Positions 21,690-32,589 of a stretch of 64,000 bases of DNA are shown piece after piece. The first letter of the stretch is position 1, and every line of letters starts with the position of its first letter. The position numbers and the translations under genes are program-made. A model generated the notes under the pieces. That model did no database searches. It was given only the letters and a program-made list of their open reading frames with translations, and was not told the DNA's origin. The stretch lies in assembly GCA_030765055.1 (NCBI GenBank), contig CM060958.1, positions 6,769,849-6,833,848 on the forward strand. Reading direction: 5' to 3'. Origin of the DNA: Mantis religiosa. Lineage: Eukaryota; Arthropoda; Insecta; Mantodea; Mantidae.

Positions 21690-22040
21690 TTTAATATTCT
21701 TTAGGTCATCACATTCTGTCACACCAATAAGAGTCGCAGTAGCATTACTCACCATGGGACTAGCCTATACAATACATTACCTGGACATTTCAAAGATCAG
21801 GTCTATAGCAAATTTAAATGTTCATTAACAAAAGCACTCTTAAAACATGTACCTTTTAGCATCCAGGAATTTAAAGACATAAATTTGTAATAACTTTTTA
21901 AATATTACTTCTTGTATAAGCTACTTCATATTGTACATACTGTTGTATATAGTATTATGTTATATAATTATGTAGTATTACTGACGAAGCCATGATTTAT
22001 GTATAAATCAAAAGGTGAATAAAGTATCTTATTAATCTAA
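21690..22040 (+). pseudogene. LINE 3' end fragment
   Basis: A short coding remnant (HHGTSLYNTLPGHFKDQVYS, then SIQEFKDINL and stop) is followed by a 3' UTR with GACGAAGCCATGATTTATGT and AAGGTGAATAAAGTATCTTA. The same GACGAAGCCATGAAT...AAGGTGAATAAA tail ends the LINE at 47688-49980, so the two are related families. It is strongly 5'-truncated. Confidence 0.7.
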
Positions 22041-22150
22041 AAAAATCTGGGCTCTAGTCATAGGTATTAGTTTAATACATTGTTAGTGGGTTCTGAAAGG
22101 TCATATTGAATTTGTAGAGAAAGCTGAAAATTATTGTTAATGTGTTTCAG

Positions 22151-22234
22151 GTTTTTGAAGGAAGAGCCAGAACGTTTGGAAAGTGCACTGCGACGCTGCA
22201 AGAAACTTACTGGCACGCTGGTCACACTTAAGAG
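22151..22234 (+). CDS. Host gene exon c
   Basis: The acceptor is TGTGTTTCAG and the donor is GTATTA. The 84-bp exon encodes FLKEEPERLESALRRCKKLT and GTLVTLK after completing the Lys codon split from exon b. It ends with AG of an Arg codon. This is the most characteristic part of the conserved block and is free of stops. The intron between exons b and c is about 10.05 kb, filled by mariner, mini-PLE, LINE and PLE insertions. Confidence 0.85.
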
Positions 22235-22756
22235 GTATTATGCTTAACTTCTGCAGGATAAGTTCCAAGTTCTGTTACACAGCCTCAAAGTAAATATCTT
22301 TTTAGAGCAAAATTACTGTCAGAATAGTTGAATAATTTTGAAATGAACATAGTAGATGAGATTCTAAACCTTTGTATCCTCTCTTTATCTAATTGATATT
22401 TAATCAAATAAAGGAACACACTTGACATATGATGCTAAATCCCTTAAAATTAATTTTGAACTACACCCCTGCTCACCATTGTAATTGTTTCAGATATGGT
22501 ATCTGTTCACTGAGAAAAATAAACTTCTCAGATGTTAATTTCAAATATCAGCTGATTGTATGGTATCTTAGACAGATTTTCTCTCTTTGTAAAATTATTT
22601 AGGTTCACTTGCAATGAACTTGATTGCAACATACAGAAAATACATAAAATATGAAGCTATTGACAGTGAAGCAACAAATATATACAAATATAATAATTTG
22701 TAACTTAAAACTTCATTTATCTTATAAGAAATAATGAAAGTTTTCTTATTAATTGA

Positions 22757-22800
22757 TGAGGATCATGACATTTTGTAATCTTATTCACATCATCAGCTCA
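22757..22800 (-). ncRNA. Degenerate hammerhead ribozyme, PLE-C left arm
   Basis: Minus strand: UGAG, core CUGAUGA, hairpin, then AAAA where GAAA is expected, and GAUC followed by CUCA, which pairs perfectly with UGAG as stem I. Loss of G12 should abolish activity. Confidence 0.55.
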
Positions 22801-23232
22801 AACAGCCTCGATGTCAAGGTCAGGCTCACTAGATGTCACTATGTTTTTGCCAGCACTACCGAAATCTGAAAATGAAATAAACTTAAAAACAGAATCGACT
22901 GCATCATTTCAAAATTCATTACGCAATGTTTATTTTTTAAAATAAATATTTTTCCCAAATCATTAAATATATGGGACCATTTAATTGTTTTAATAATTTA
23001 ACTTCTGGATTTATTTCATGGTTAAATGACCAAAAATGATCTGCTACAGCCAATTTATCAGTTTGTTTATACTTAATGTTACGAAAATGTTCTTTCATTC
23101 TGGTTTCCAAATTGTTTTGCCTTTACAATATAAACCTGATCACAATCTAAACAATTCAATTGATAAATAACAGATTTTTTATTATTAGGAATTTTATCCT
23201 TTTTAGAGAAATGTAGTAAATTTTAATACTAT

Positions 23233-23553
23233 AGATAGAGTCAACATGAAAAATTCAATGCCATGCCCGGGATTTGAACCACGGATCTCCTAGTTTCCGT
23301 CCAGTCGCTCTAACCTATTGAGCTACCATGGCCAACTTGCCGTCATGACATTACTTCTCCATTTGACTGAATGTCATGACGGCAAGTTGGCCATGGTAGC
23401 TCAATGGGTTAGAGTGACTGGACGGAAACCAGGAGATCCGTGGTTCAAATCCCAGCGATGGCATTGAATTTTTCATGTTGACTCTTAACTATCAAAAACC
23501 TTAGCCTTTATATGGCTAGTGTGAAGAAATGATTAATTTCCATCTATTAACTA
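23233..23553. mobile_element. tRNA-core fold-back element with 15-bp TSD
   Basis: An inverted arm containing a tRNA-like core (23262-23334, minus) is followed head-to-head by a forward copy (23387-23463) and the 3' part ending GATTAATTTCCATCTATTAA. Flanking duplication AAATTTTAATACTAT is exact (23218-23232 and 23554-23568). The forward core has A box TAGCTCAATGGG, B box GGTTCAAATCC and D-stem GCTC/GAGT. No protein is encoded. It is nested in a PLE. Confidence 0.85.
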
Positions 23554-23872
23554 AAATTTTAATACTATGTTTATTTTGAGAAACTAAAGTTATACCAAAC
23601 TCTAAAAAAATATTTTGAAAATATTTATTAAACCAAGGATGGTAAGTAAATTATTTAAAATTATAAAATGTCTTTTATTTTTTAAGGGTAGAAATATCAT
23701 TAACAGTTTTTTGATATTTAAATTTTTCAATCTTTTATGTATAGTCTTTATTAAATTCCTCTTTATTCAGGTATACTTATGAATCTATAAATCAAACTAT
23801 TAAGAAAAGCAAATTTATGTGAAAAAGGGTTAAAGTAAAATATGATTATTCCTTGACGACAGAGTGTGTTGA

Positions 23873-23915
23873 TTGACTGACGACGCAAGCGATTTGTTTG
23901 TGAAATCTATCTCAA
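23873..23915 (+). ncRNA. Hammerhead ribozyme, PLE-C/D right arm
   Basis: Stem I UUGA (23873-23876), core CUGACGA (23877-23883), hairpin II (GCAAGC...GUUUGU), GAAA (23902-23905), stem III AU/AU with loop CU, triplet AUC, then UCAA closing stem I. All core residues are present. Confidence 0.72.
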
Positions 23916-23999
23916 ATAATAAGAAAAATTGACATCATTTTCTTAAGATAAGTGAAGTTTTTGTTACAAATAGTTATATTTGTGTAATCAACCTACAAC

Positions 24000-24374
24000 A
24001 TATTGTCACAATAGCAAGTTTCCATAGAGTTCCAAACATTCAGGAATGCTTTTGGTTATCTGTGAATAAATGCTTCCATTGTTTATTCTGGGTGACTGAG
24101 CTACCATTGTCCAGCACCAACCTCCCAATATAGTTGCTGCATCACAATAGTTTTTCTTTCAGAATATCTTTCCATTTCTGTTTTTGGAATGAAAATTAAG
24201 CAAATAAGTATCTTTCAAGATAATTTTATCTCAACTTTGTGAATTTGAAACCTTAGCCATATCTGAAAGTTTGATCACTAAACAATTCAAGACACACAGA
24301 ACATTTTGAATATTAAATGTGACCACAGGAGAAGCACCTTACCATGGTAGCGATGTAGTCATCTTGTGTTGCAG
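24000..24374. other. Intron sequence, nothing recognised
   Basis: It lies between a PLE composite and exon d. The last bases form the acceptor TTGTGTTGCAG. Confidence 0.6.
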
Positions 24375-24495
24375 ATTGGCCTCAGTGCAAGAGCAGAGAT
24401 TGCCCCCTTCAGCAGGAGGTGATGCGCGTCTGTCTCCTACTTTAGGATTGGGGGGAGACTCAGACACCCCAATAACACCCCCGGCTCATGGGAAG
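24375..24495 (+). CDS. Host gene exon d
   Basis: The acceptor is TTGTGTTGCAG and the donor is GTAAGC. The 121-bp exon completes the Arg codon and encodes LASVQEQRLPPSAGGDARLS, then PTLGLGGDSDTPITPPAHGK. It marks the end of the coiled-coil block and the start of a Pro/Ser/Gly-rich, probably disordered region with possible phosphosites. It ends in phase 0. No following exon could be identified downstream with a matching phase and recognisable protein. Confidence 0.82.
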
Positions 24496-25270
24496 GTAAG
24501 CTGCCCCATACTTACTTCATCTCTCTTGCTTGCTCTATCTTTTGAATGTCTGTGTTTGTGTTAAATTGCTGTTGTTGTTGCTATGATATAGTAGTTTATG
24601 CCTAACCACTTCATGGTACTTCACATGTAGTGGTTTGGCTTTTCACAGCACTGTGTTGCCCAAGTCAACTGCAGAAAAAAAGGATAAATAAAAATGTGGA
24701 GCATAAGCAAAACACTAGCCTTAAAAGAAAATGTTGACTATCACAACCAGTGCTTAAGTTTTTTGTTTATTTTATTTTTATAATTATTATTATCATTATG
24801 TTTGGAAACTGCATTGAATGCAACAGTTATCTGCCATCTTATTAATATTGAAGTGGCTAGATAATTTGCTCATTACATGCTGATTGATCTAAAAATATAA
24901 TACTAGAAATGGAATCTACTCACAGAATTTTGTAGGGAATTTGTTCCTTACTAACACCATTTCTGTTTCAAAGGAACAGTTATCTTTTTAATTGATCATT
25001 TACTCGTAAGGAATGAACATAGCTATAAGTATTTTGGGTGCTAATCAAACATGATCAGAAAATCCTGTTGAAAATATTCTGAAATATAATCATTCTATGC
25101 AGGTTATGGTAGCAAAAATTGTGGCAACCTATATTTATTTGCTTCTCTATAAATCGTCATGCATTCAATCATTGCCACTGCAGAATCAGGGAAACTCATT
25201 TAATCTCTCATGCATGATTGGAGGAATTTGGTAACAGGGATGCCAAAATTAATTGAAATGAACTAATATA
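24496..25270. other. Intron or flank, nothing recognised
   Basis: AT-rich DNA directly after exon d. No ORF or repeat was identified. Confidence 0.5.
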
Positions 25271-25905
25271 ATTTTGAGTTGAACTAATACTCAATGCTCC
25301 ACTTATTGCTAGTATTTACCTAGAATGTGCTTCGTTAGGATCTTTCTAACATCATCAGCTGTTGTCGACTATTGGATGTTGGTTTGGTGAACTCCTTGGA
25401 GGTGATAGGTGCGTCTCTGTTGGTATCTTGATGAACTTGAAGTTTGGGTTTTCTTCAAAGGTAGTGTCGAAATTAAACAATTCAAACTTGAACATTAGGC
25501 TTAAAAAGCATTTTAGAAACATCAGGAACAAAGAAATAGATAAATCAGCGGTAGCGTACCATTTTTGGAAGGAGAATCTGATATAGAACGAGAAATCCAC
25601 TCATTAAAAAGTGTCCAAGGTCCAGCCGCATTAACCACTTGGGAAAAAGTCTTCATAAAGAAATATGAAAGAAAATTGTTTAATTTTGACACTACTTTTG
25701 AAGAAAACCCAAACTTCAAGTTCATCAAGATACCGACAGAGATGCACCTATCGCCTCCAATGAATTCACCAAACCAACGTCCATTAGTCGACAACAGCTG
25801 ATGATGTTAGGAAGATCCTAACAAAACGTGTTCTAGGTAAATACTAGCAATAAATGGAGCATTGAGTATTAGTTTGACTCAAAATTATATTAATTTTGTG
25901 CTTCA
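25271..25905. mobile_element. Palindromic Penelope-like element, family H
   Basis: The left part (to about 25473) is the inverted tail. The right part encodes LKKHFRNIRNKEIDKSAVAY, HFWKENL, a break, TTWEKVFIKKYERKLFNFDT and a C-terminus. The arms extend to AATATAATTTTGAG at both ends. Hammerhead cores are split between the arms. The left one has CUGAUGA (25352-25358, minus) with GAAG. The right one has CUGAUGA (25798-25804) with AAAA. The shared ancestor would have GAAA, so both now look inactive. Confidence 0.8.
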
Positions 25906-26257
25906 TTGTATCATAGTCCTTACACAATGGAAATAAAAAAAAAAACTAATTGAGTCAGTTTTTAATAATTCGTCATTTACATTTTTATATTATTGAGGGA
26001 CTAGTTTCGGAAGCTGTTGTGTCCATTTTCAACCTCTAAGGTCTGACTTGTCTATTGTTGTCATGTGCTCTCCTCTGTGGTGGTCGATAATTTGATAAAG
26101 AATTTCATAGTTCCACCACCAGAGAGAAGAAAGCAGATAACAACAACAGACAATATTCGGGCCTTAAGGTTGTAGATGGATGTAATGGTTTCTGAAACTA
26201 GTCCCTCAATAATATAAAAATGCAAATGACAAAGTGTTAGAAACAGACTACAGATAG

Positions 26258-27103
26258 ATATGTAAAATATGAAGCTATTAACAGTGAAGCAAACAATTAT
26301 ATACAAATGTAACAATTTGTAACTTAAAACCTCACTTATCTTATAAGAAATTATGAAACTTTGCTTATAAATAGTCTGGGATCGCGACATCACGTAAACT
26401 TTTACACATCCTCAGCCGGAAACAAAGCTGTTGCCATCGTTACGAACGCTTGATGTTGATATATTCTTGTTAGTACTACCAAAATCTGAAAATGAAACAA
26501 ATTTAAAAACAGAATCGACTGCCGTTATTTCAAAATTCATTATGCAATGTTTGTTTTTTAAAATAAATATCTTTTCCCAAACCATTAAATCTATCGGACC
26601 ATTTAATTGTTTTAATAATTTAACTTCTGGATTTATTTCATGGTTAAATGACCAAAAATGATCTGCTACGGCCAATTTATCAGTCTGTGATAAAGTTTAT
26701 ATTGGAAAGACAAAATGTAATTTGGAAACCAGAATGAAAGAACATATTTTTTGGTCATTTAACCATGAAATAAATCCAGAAGTTAAATTATTAAAACAAT
26801 TAAATGGTCCGATAGATCTAATGGTTTGGGAAATGATATTTATCTTAAAAAACAAACATTGTGTAATGAATTTTGAAATACCGGCAGTTGATTCTGTTTT
26901 TAAATTTGTTTCATTTTCAGATTTTGGTAGTACTAACAAGAACATATCAACATCTAGCGTTCGTAACGATGACAACAGCTTTGCTTCCGGCTGAGGATGT
27001 GTAAAAGTTTACATGAAATCCGATCCTGGACAATTTATAAGAAAATCATCATTTCTTATAAGATAAGTGAAGTTTTAAGTTACAAATTGTTATATTTGTG
27101 TAT
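26258..27103. mobile_element. Palindromic Penelope-like element, family C, with 13-bp TSD
   Basis: Minus part 26258-26690 encodes HFWSFNHEINPEVKLLKQLN, PIDLMVWEKIFILKNKH and NFEITAVDSVFKFV. Forward part 26690-27103 repeats the same segment in + orientation with a short deletion. Flanking duplication AGACTACAGATAG is exact (26245-26257 and 27104-27116). The right arm has a good hammerhead. The left arm (26376-26419, minus) keeps CUGAGGA but has GAUG where GAAA is expected. Confidence 0.87.
26987..27029 (+). ncRNA. Hammerhead ribozyme, PLE-C right arm
   Basis: CCGG, core CUGAGGA (26991-26997), hairpin II (GUGUAA...UUACAU), GAAA (27015-27018), UCCGAUC with stem III AUC/GAU, cleavage after C27025, then CUGG pairing with CCGG. 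The one-nucleotide loop III is unusually tight. The sister copy reads UCGCGAUC. Confidence 0.65.
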
Positions 27104-27200
27104 AGACTACAGATAGTTCTTTTACAATTCATTCTATCTCGTTGCAGATGCCATCTGCTGCTCATAAAGAACTCTCCATTCATTTGAAGTGTGGTTCAGT

Positions 27201-27504
27201 TCAGATAATTGGCTGAGGTAGTCTGCTTTTCAGAAATTGAAACAGTGCAGTCCATATGATATTTAGGGTCTTTTTGAACAATGAAGTTTTGAGCAGATGG
27301 ATTTATTCCTGCAAGAAAGAAACATAAAAATAGGAGAAGCAAGATAACAACAGAAAGAGTCACTATATACATGGCATAAGTTCAACTTCTCAAAACTTTA
27401 ATGTCAAATAACTTCACTAATAGCCATTTCGGGCCAAAAAACAGTTCTTTATCCAAGAAGCATACCACTGAAGCAGCTAACTGAACAAAATCCCAGTTTT
27501 AAAC
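27201..27504. other. No recognised feature
   Basis: A short AT-rich stretch between two PLE clusters. Confidence 0.5.
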
Positions 27505-27516
27505 GACTGAAAAGTT

Positions 27517-28755
27517 GAAAGACAATTTCTAATTGGTTTTTAACATTTCATCAGTTACATTTTTATATGATTGAGGGACTAGTTTTGGAGGCTGTGACAT
27601 CCATTAATTATCAATCTCAAAGGTCCAACTATCATCTGTTATTGTATGCTCTCTTCTGTCTGGTGGTAGAACTATGAACTTCTTTGTCAAATTATCTACT
27701 GGTGGGATTTCAGAGTTCATTACTCTGTTATTTTTCCATATGAATATGTTCTGAAAAATTAGGACAGAGTAATAAACTTGAAATCCCACCAATAGATAAT
27801 TTGACAAAGAAGTTCATAGGTCTACCACCAGAGAGAGGAGAGCAGATGACAACAGATGATAGTTGGATTTTCGAGGCTCACAATGGATACAACAGCTTCT
27901 GAAACTACTCCTTCTATAGCATAAAAATGTAAGCGATGAAGTGTTAAAAACCATCTACAAATAGTTTTTTCAATTAATTTTGACGTCATTTTTTATTTTA
28001 GTTAATTGATGGAAATTAATCATTTCTCCACACTATCCGTATATAGGCTAAGGTTTTTGATAGTCAACATGAAAAATTCAATGCCATGGCTGGGATTTGA
28101 ACCACGGATCTCCTGGTTTCCATCCAGTCACTCTTACCCATTGAGCTACCATGGCCAACTTGCTGTCATGACATTAAATTCTCCATTTGGCTTGTATATT
28201 TCCCCGGTAGACAACTAAGGGCTCTCGCATTCGAGATACACCTTTTGTGGTGACTTACTATCATAAGTACTTGGAGAATTTAATGTCAGGACGGCACGTT
28301 GGCCATGGTAGCTCAATGGGTTAGTGCAACTGGATGGAAACCAGGAGATCCGAGGTTCAAATCCCGGCCATGGCATTGAATTTTTCATGTTGACTATCTA
28401 TCAAAGACCTTAACCTATATACAGCTAGCGTGAAGAAATCATTAATTTCCATAAATTAACTAAAATAACAATAAGAGTTAAATGATGAAGCCTTGGGACT
28501 CAAGTACTTATGATAGTAAGTCGCCACAAACGGTGTATCTCGAATGAGAGAGCCCCTAGTTGTCTACCGGGGAAATATACAAGTCAAATGGAGAATTTAA
28601 TGTCAGGATGGCACGTTGGCCATGGTAGCTCAATGGATTAGAGTGACCGGACGGAAACTAGGAGATCTGTGGTTCAAATCCTGGCCATGGCATTGAATTT
28701 TTCATGTTGACTCTATCATTTGACGTCACTGTTATTAAATTCCTCCATCACACAA
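27517..28755. mobile_element. Mini fold-back PLE (family B) with 12-bp TSD, host to a tRNA-core array
   Basis: The inverted tail at 27530-27755 and forward tail at 27756-27988 contain only the end of the endonuclease frame (IFIWKNN, MNSEIPPVDNLTKKF on minus). After the nested tRNA-core insertion the PLE-B 3' end resumes (CACTGTTATTAAATTCCTCC). Flanking repeats GACTGAAAAGTT (27505-27516) and GACTGAAATGTT (28756-28767) differ at one base. Confidence 0.78.
27989..28728. mobile_element. tRNA-core element: inverted unit plus two direct units
   Basis: There are three tRNA-like cores: 28082-28157 (minus), 28299-28376 (+) and 28617-28692 (+). The second and third are head-to-tail, joined through GATTAATTTCCAT-type sequence and AACAATAAGAGTTAAATGAT. 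The unit's 5' leader (CCTTGGGACTCAAGTACTTA ... GGGGAAATATACAAGTC) is present in full in the last unit. The 10-bp duplication TTTGACGTCA flanks it (27979-27988 and 28729-28738) inside a PLE-B tail. Confidence 0.82.
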
Positions 28756-28767
28756 GACTGAAATGTT

Positions 28768-30040
28768 CTTTGTCAACATTATTACTCTGTTGATTGTAAT
28801 ATAGGTTGCATCAACTTACTAGTTGTTGCAGAGTGCTGCTGATGACATTGCCTCATCGTAATTGATTCATTTTGCAAGTTTGAATTCATTCATTGCCAAT
28901 AAATATCTAGTGAAAGAACTGTGACTGTTGTTTTGGAACAGAGTGAGTAGTAATTGATATTATGTCAGTAGCTTTCTGCTAGTAATGTGGAACCTTACAT
29001 ATATATAATTTACTAAGGGGATTTAAGTGAAGTTGTTATAAGCTAAACTTAAATCTTCTGCGAGTCATGTTGTCAGATTGTGTGGTGCAAGATCCAAAAT
29101 TAAGTATTCTTGCACTCACCTAAGTGATAAATAACTTTATTTTGAGAAACATTTCAGTGCAGTTTCAAATCCTTTTTTACAGTAAAAATATCTTGTGAAT
29201 CCTATACTTCCTCTCTTCTCTCTTGTTCTGTCATTTTCAGTTTTCATTCTTTATGTTTTTGTAGCTCATTCTATAGGATAACATAGAACACTTGCTCTGT
29301 AATCTATTTCCATGCACTAGCTGGTTGTATAATTTTTTTCTTCATTTACCTATATCAGTAGCTTCAGAAGCAGCAAAAATTAATATGTTACATCATGTTC
29401 ATACTCTTACTGTAACATTATTGTATTATTCCTTTTGTTCTGCACACATTGCCGAGTGCATTTCCAATGCGTGATCTGACCTTTACTTGTTCCCCATTGA
29501 TTTTCTTAGGAGTTTTCTTCCAGTTTCTAAGCAAGTAACATTGGTTCCTCCCTTTTTATGTATATTGCTTAATTGTTTCATGTTCCTACAGGATCACTTC
29601 AAATTAGTCAACACTGTTTCAGCATTGTTTTCATAAACGCGCAGAATATAATTTTATGTTTACAAAATGCAAGGTTCTTTAAGACAGCAGTGATTTTTAA
29701 AATTGGGGACTCCAATTTTCAATCCAGAAGTCTATCTTGGCATCTTTGTATCAATAAAATGAATATATTCATATTTTACACATAAGGAAATATAATACTT
29801 TTGCTTTAGAAATATTTATCAGTTCTCTGAATTAGTGTTTTTCTATAATTTACAAGGTCCTAAACACACTGTTTGTTGTACCTATATTACAAATATTGTA
29901 TAACTTTTGTTTCTATTTTCAAGTTAAGCAATAATACAACACATACAATACATACTAGTTGTTGAACCAAATGTGGAAACGGATTTATAGAACTAATATC
30001 CCCAGTAGTACACAAGGTGTCTCTCACAGTCACATCATAT
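28768..30040. other. No recognised feature
   Basis: About 1.3 kb of AT-rich sequence. Small ORFs (29292, 29573) have no family resemblance. Confidence 0.5.
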
Positions 30041-30336
30041 TGTGACTTTGTGAGTTCATAGAATTAAGTCTTGTTTGCAGAAATTTAAAATGCGCTTTAT
30101 TGCAGTAAACAATAACTTTGTACAACCCTTGCAGCAGTAAAAAGATGTGACATACACAACAGCAGTCTCCAAGGTCGTCTCATTCCCCATCTCCACACAT
30201 AAACAAATGAAAGAATTCGCTGCCTTACAGTTCAAATGCACAACTACAACAACTGCACAACAGCACAACTCGACTCCACTCAACTCCACTCAACTGGCTT
30301 GTCGCGGCTCCATTACAAAAAATTTGATCAGTGACA
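30041..30336 (-). repeat. Ty3/gypsy-like LTR, family 2, solo
   Basis: It begins (as read) TGTGACTTTGTGAGTTCATA and ends CAGTGACA, the inverse of TGTCAC...GTCACA termini. The R-U5-like end (GCGCTTTATTGCAG, an inverted polyA signal) resembles the LTRs at 35678 and 43773. It is 296 bp. No clear TSD is seen because a second LTR-like copy starts two bases on. Confidence 0.65.
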
Positions 30337-30338
30337 CA

Positions 30339-30685
30339 TGTGACTTTGTGGGTTCATAAGATTAAGTGCAATTTGCAGAAATTCAAAAGGCTCTTTATTT
30401 CTGTAGAAAGGCACTTGTACAGCTCTGATATCAGCAGAATGACATAGCACACACACACATATGCAATCTTCAAGTCCATCTGCCACACGTCCAGCCTGCA
30501 CTGACCACTCTCTAGCGGCTTCCTGCCAATATTGCTCATGTGCACCAGACCACTTGCTTTTATACGCAGCCCACTGTTTCTGGAAGTTTTCTGAAACCTG
30601 ACGATGTCACATGAAGCCAAACGAAGCCTCACGGACACCTGTGGTGGAGCAAGAATCGTCCAGACCATCTCTTTCTCCCTCTGTT

Positions 30686-30743
<58 letters not shown>

Positions 30744-30950
30744 ACTTCTTCAGCAAGTGCCAACCAGCCATGCGAGTCGGCCTGGCTTGGATGCTATCTG
30801 TCTCTTTCTTTTCCTGCCAGCTGGCTTCGGCTCGTCGCAAACAATGCCTTGTGGCAATATGTACAAAGTGGAAAATATTGATGGGATACATTTCAAATGC
30901 ATATTGCTAGGCATATTTATTAAATACTAGGTCTCACATATTACCAAAAT
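30339..30950 (-). repeat. Ty3/gypsy-like LTR fragment, family 2
   Basis: It starts TGTGACTTTGTGGGTTCATA with GGCTCTTTATTTCTG, the same end as the previous LTR. A (CT)n run lies inside. The far end was not found, so the boundary is approximate. Two LTR ends in the same orientation lie side by side, either from independent insertion or from the remains of one element. Confidence 0.55.
30687..30740. repeat. (CT)n microsatellite
   Basis: About 27 CT units. They generate spurious LS/RE-repeat ORFs on both strands. Confidence 0.95.
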
Positions 30951-30954
30951 GTGG

Positions 30955-32475
30955 GAGTTTAACACTATGTTTATTTTTCTAATATCACATCCCTTAGGTG
31001 GTTACCTCTGTTACAGGAACATTCTTCAGCTTTAAACATATTGTCCGTAACTTTGCACAGCATTTCTGCTGGAATGGCCTCTATCTTCCTTTGGATGTTC
31101 TCCTTCAGTTATCAATTGTGTTTGAACTTGTGCCAAACACCCTTGCCTTTAGGAGCCCTATAGGAAATATTCTGGTGAGGTTAGATCTGGTGATCTCACT
31201 GACCAATGATTATCACCGAATTTGGAAATGAAGCAGTCAGGGAATTATTACTTTTTTACCTGGCTTCTGGTGTGGTCCCTGTTTTGTTGGCTTATAATTT
31301 CTTAAAAATCTTGCTGACGTTTCACCATAAACAGTCGGGCTTCTTCATTGGGCGACTGCAAATGTTTAAGATGTCATTGCTTTTATACTCTCTCTGTTCC
31401 CGCCCACCTGCAATCCTATTGGTTCCCTCAGGGTCTTCCATATCATGCTGAGTGGTTTGCCGGTTTCATGGCTCAGATTGCTCCTTGCTTTAAATATTTC
31501 AATGCTTACTCTCACTAACCTTTGAGAGAAATTGTCACAAATAGCTAAAATCTCCAAATTATCAAAATCGATGTGGTTGCCGGTGTTCTCTGCATGTTCT
31601 GCAATGGCAGATTTTTCTGGTTGCAAAAGTTTCATGTATCTTATATGTTCATTCTTGCTAGTGTTGATGGATCTGCCAGTTTGATCTACATACGATTCAC
31701 CACAATCACAGGTTATTTTATAAACACTCGGGTTATTTTGTAGAGTGTTCTTATCTTTGACTGATCTTATGAAAGAATGCAGCTTTTTAACTGATGTGTA
31801 ACTTGTTTAAATATCATGACATTGCAATGTTTTTGCAGTTCTTTCCGTTACTCCTCGAATGAAAGGAATGTTAGTTTTCTTTGCATCAGTCTTTTCCGGA
31901 ACATGGACCACACCGGAAGCCAGGTAAAAAGGTAATGGATAAAGGCTGTGGAAGTCTACGTAACCATTCAGGGAATTGTTGTCTTAAGGTTCGCATTGGC
32001 ACTAATCCTGTATGATTAGTAGCGCCATCTTGTTGCATCCACATGTCTCTGAGACAGAGCTATCTCACTTCAAGAATGAGAAATGGTTACTAACATGTTA
32101 TAATGCTCAGCATTAACTGTGACAGTTGCATTATTTTCTTCAAAAACTAAGGACCAATCACACATGTGTGAGCAACAACACACCACACTGTGACCTTGGC
32201 ACTATGCAAGGGTGTTTCTTGTAAGAGTTGAGGATTCTATTTAGCCCAAAATCTATAGTTTTGCTTGTTTACTTATCCATTCAAGTGGAAATGAGCTTCA
32301 TCTGTTGTGATAAGGTGACGCACAAAGTGAACATTTCTGTTGGGTAACCAGTCACAGAATGTTGTTCTATGGATCTTATCTTGTGGACACAGAAAAAAAT
32401 ACTCAAACATAATATAAACATAATCAGTATATCTCCCATCCTTAGCCTTTCTAATAAACAACATTTCAAAATTGT
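30955..32475 (-). pseudogene. Tc3-like (Tc1/mariner) transposase remnant, split by a PLE
   Basis: Minus strand from the right: FVRHLITTDEAHFHLNG (first catalytic Asp region), then FWAK.NPQ, KVTVWCVVAHTCVIGP and NATVTVNAEHY. After the PLE at 31247-31967 come WSVRSPDLTR and a degraded C-terminus. This is the order of the long mariner/Tc3-type transposases common in insects. Stops and indels are abundant. Confidence 0.72.
31247..31967 (-). mobile_element. Penelope-like element with inverted end and 10-bp TSD
   Basis: Minus-strand GIY-YIG part: VYKITCDCGESYVDQTGRSI, NEHIRYMKLLQPEKSAIAEH, ENTGNHIDF. The extreme tail is repeated inverted at 31905-31945 (ATTACTTTTTTACCTGGCTT matches the inverse of AAGCCAGGTAAAAAGGTAAT). 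Duplication TCAGGGAATT is exact (31237-31246 and 31968-31977). The tail contains AUGAAGA...GAAACGUC, hammerhead-like, but I could not pair stem I. Confidence 0.8.
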
Positions 32476-32570
32476 AAGTGCTGTTTAGTGTCATTAATCG
32501 ACTCCCTTTAAATTTAATTTATTACAATAAATTACAATGTTTTCAACATTTCTAAGAAAGGAAAAGTAAA
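32476..32570 (+). mobile_element. Penelope-like family A 3' end fragment
   Basis: GTGTCATTAATCGACTCCCT, TTAAATTTAATTTATTACAA and TTTTCAACATTTC match the extreme 3' tail of PLE-A (compare 5546-5600 inverse and 40818-40880 inverse). No coding part is present. Confidence 0.65.
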
Positions 32571-32589
32571 ATTTAATCTGTAAATATGG

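Larger units (their letters stand above)
22640..23990 (-). mobile_element. Penelope-like composite, families C/D, fold-back
   Basis: 22640-23217 is a minus-strand PLE-C 3' half. It encodes a degraded GIY-YIG region (LNNLETRMKEHFRN-like, FWSFNHEINPEVKLLKQLN-like) with its tail at left. It is interrupted by a tRNA-core element at 23233-23553, after which RT-linker sequence resumes to about 23830. From there the tail repeats in + orientation with an intact hammerhead (23873-23915) and ends near TTTGTGTAATC. A weak flanking duplication CAACATA is visible. It lies in the intron between exons c and d. Confidence 0.7.
25950..27200. mobile_element. Penelope-like family B fold-back, host to a PLE-C
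   Basis: The minus tail at 25955-26095 is followed by the forward tail (PPPER-like end, GAAACTAGTCCCTC, then AAATGCAAATGAC). This is interrupted at 26257 by a PLE-C insertion and continues after 27117. Only the end of the endonuclease frame remains. The hammerhead cores are decayed (TTGAAAA, TTGTAGA). The right boundary is uncertain. Confidence 0.65.

Noticed and set aside
23387..23463. Possible functional tRNA-Ser (loop ACGGAAA, GGA in anticodon position)
   Set aside because: It recurs about twelve times inside a mobile unit, lacks the long variable arm of tRNA-Ser, has mismatches in the T stem and C in place of U33. Called as a repeat core, not a tRNA gene.
28440..28530. Hammerhead-like motif in the tRNA-core leader (AUGAUGA ... 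ACAAAC)
   Set aside because: GAAA is absent and no stem I or III could be paired.
30604..30930. ORFs with LS or RE repeats
   Set aside because: They are translations of the (CT)n tract on both strands.
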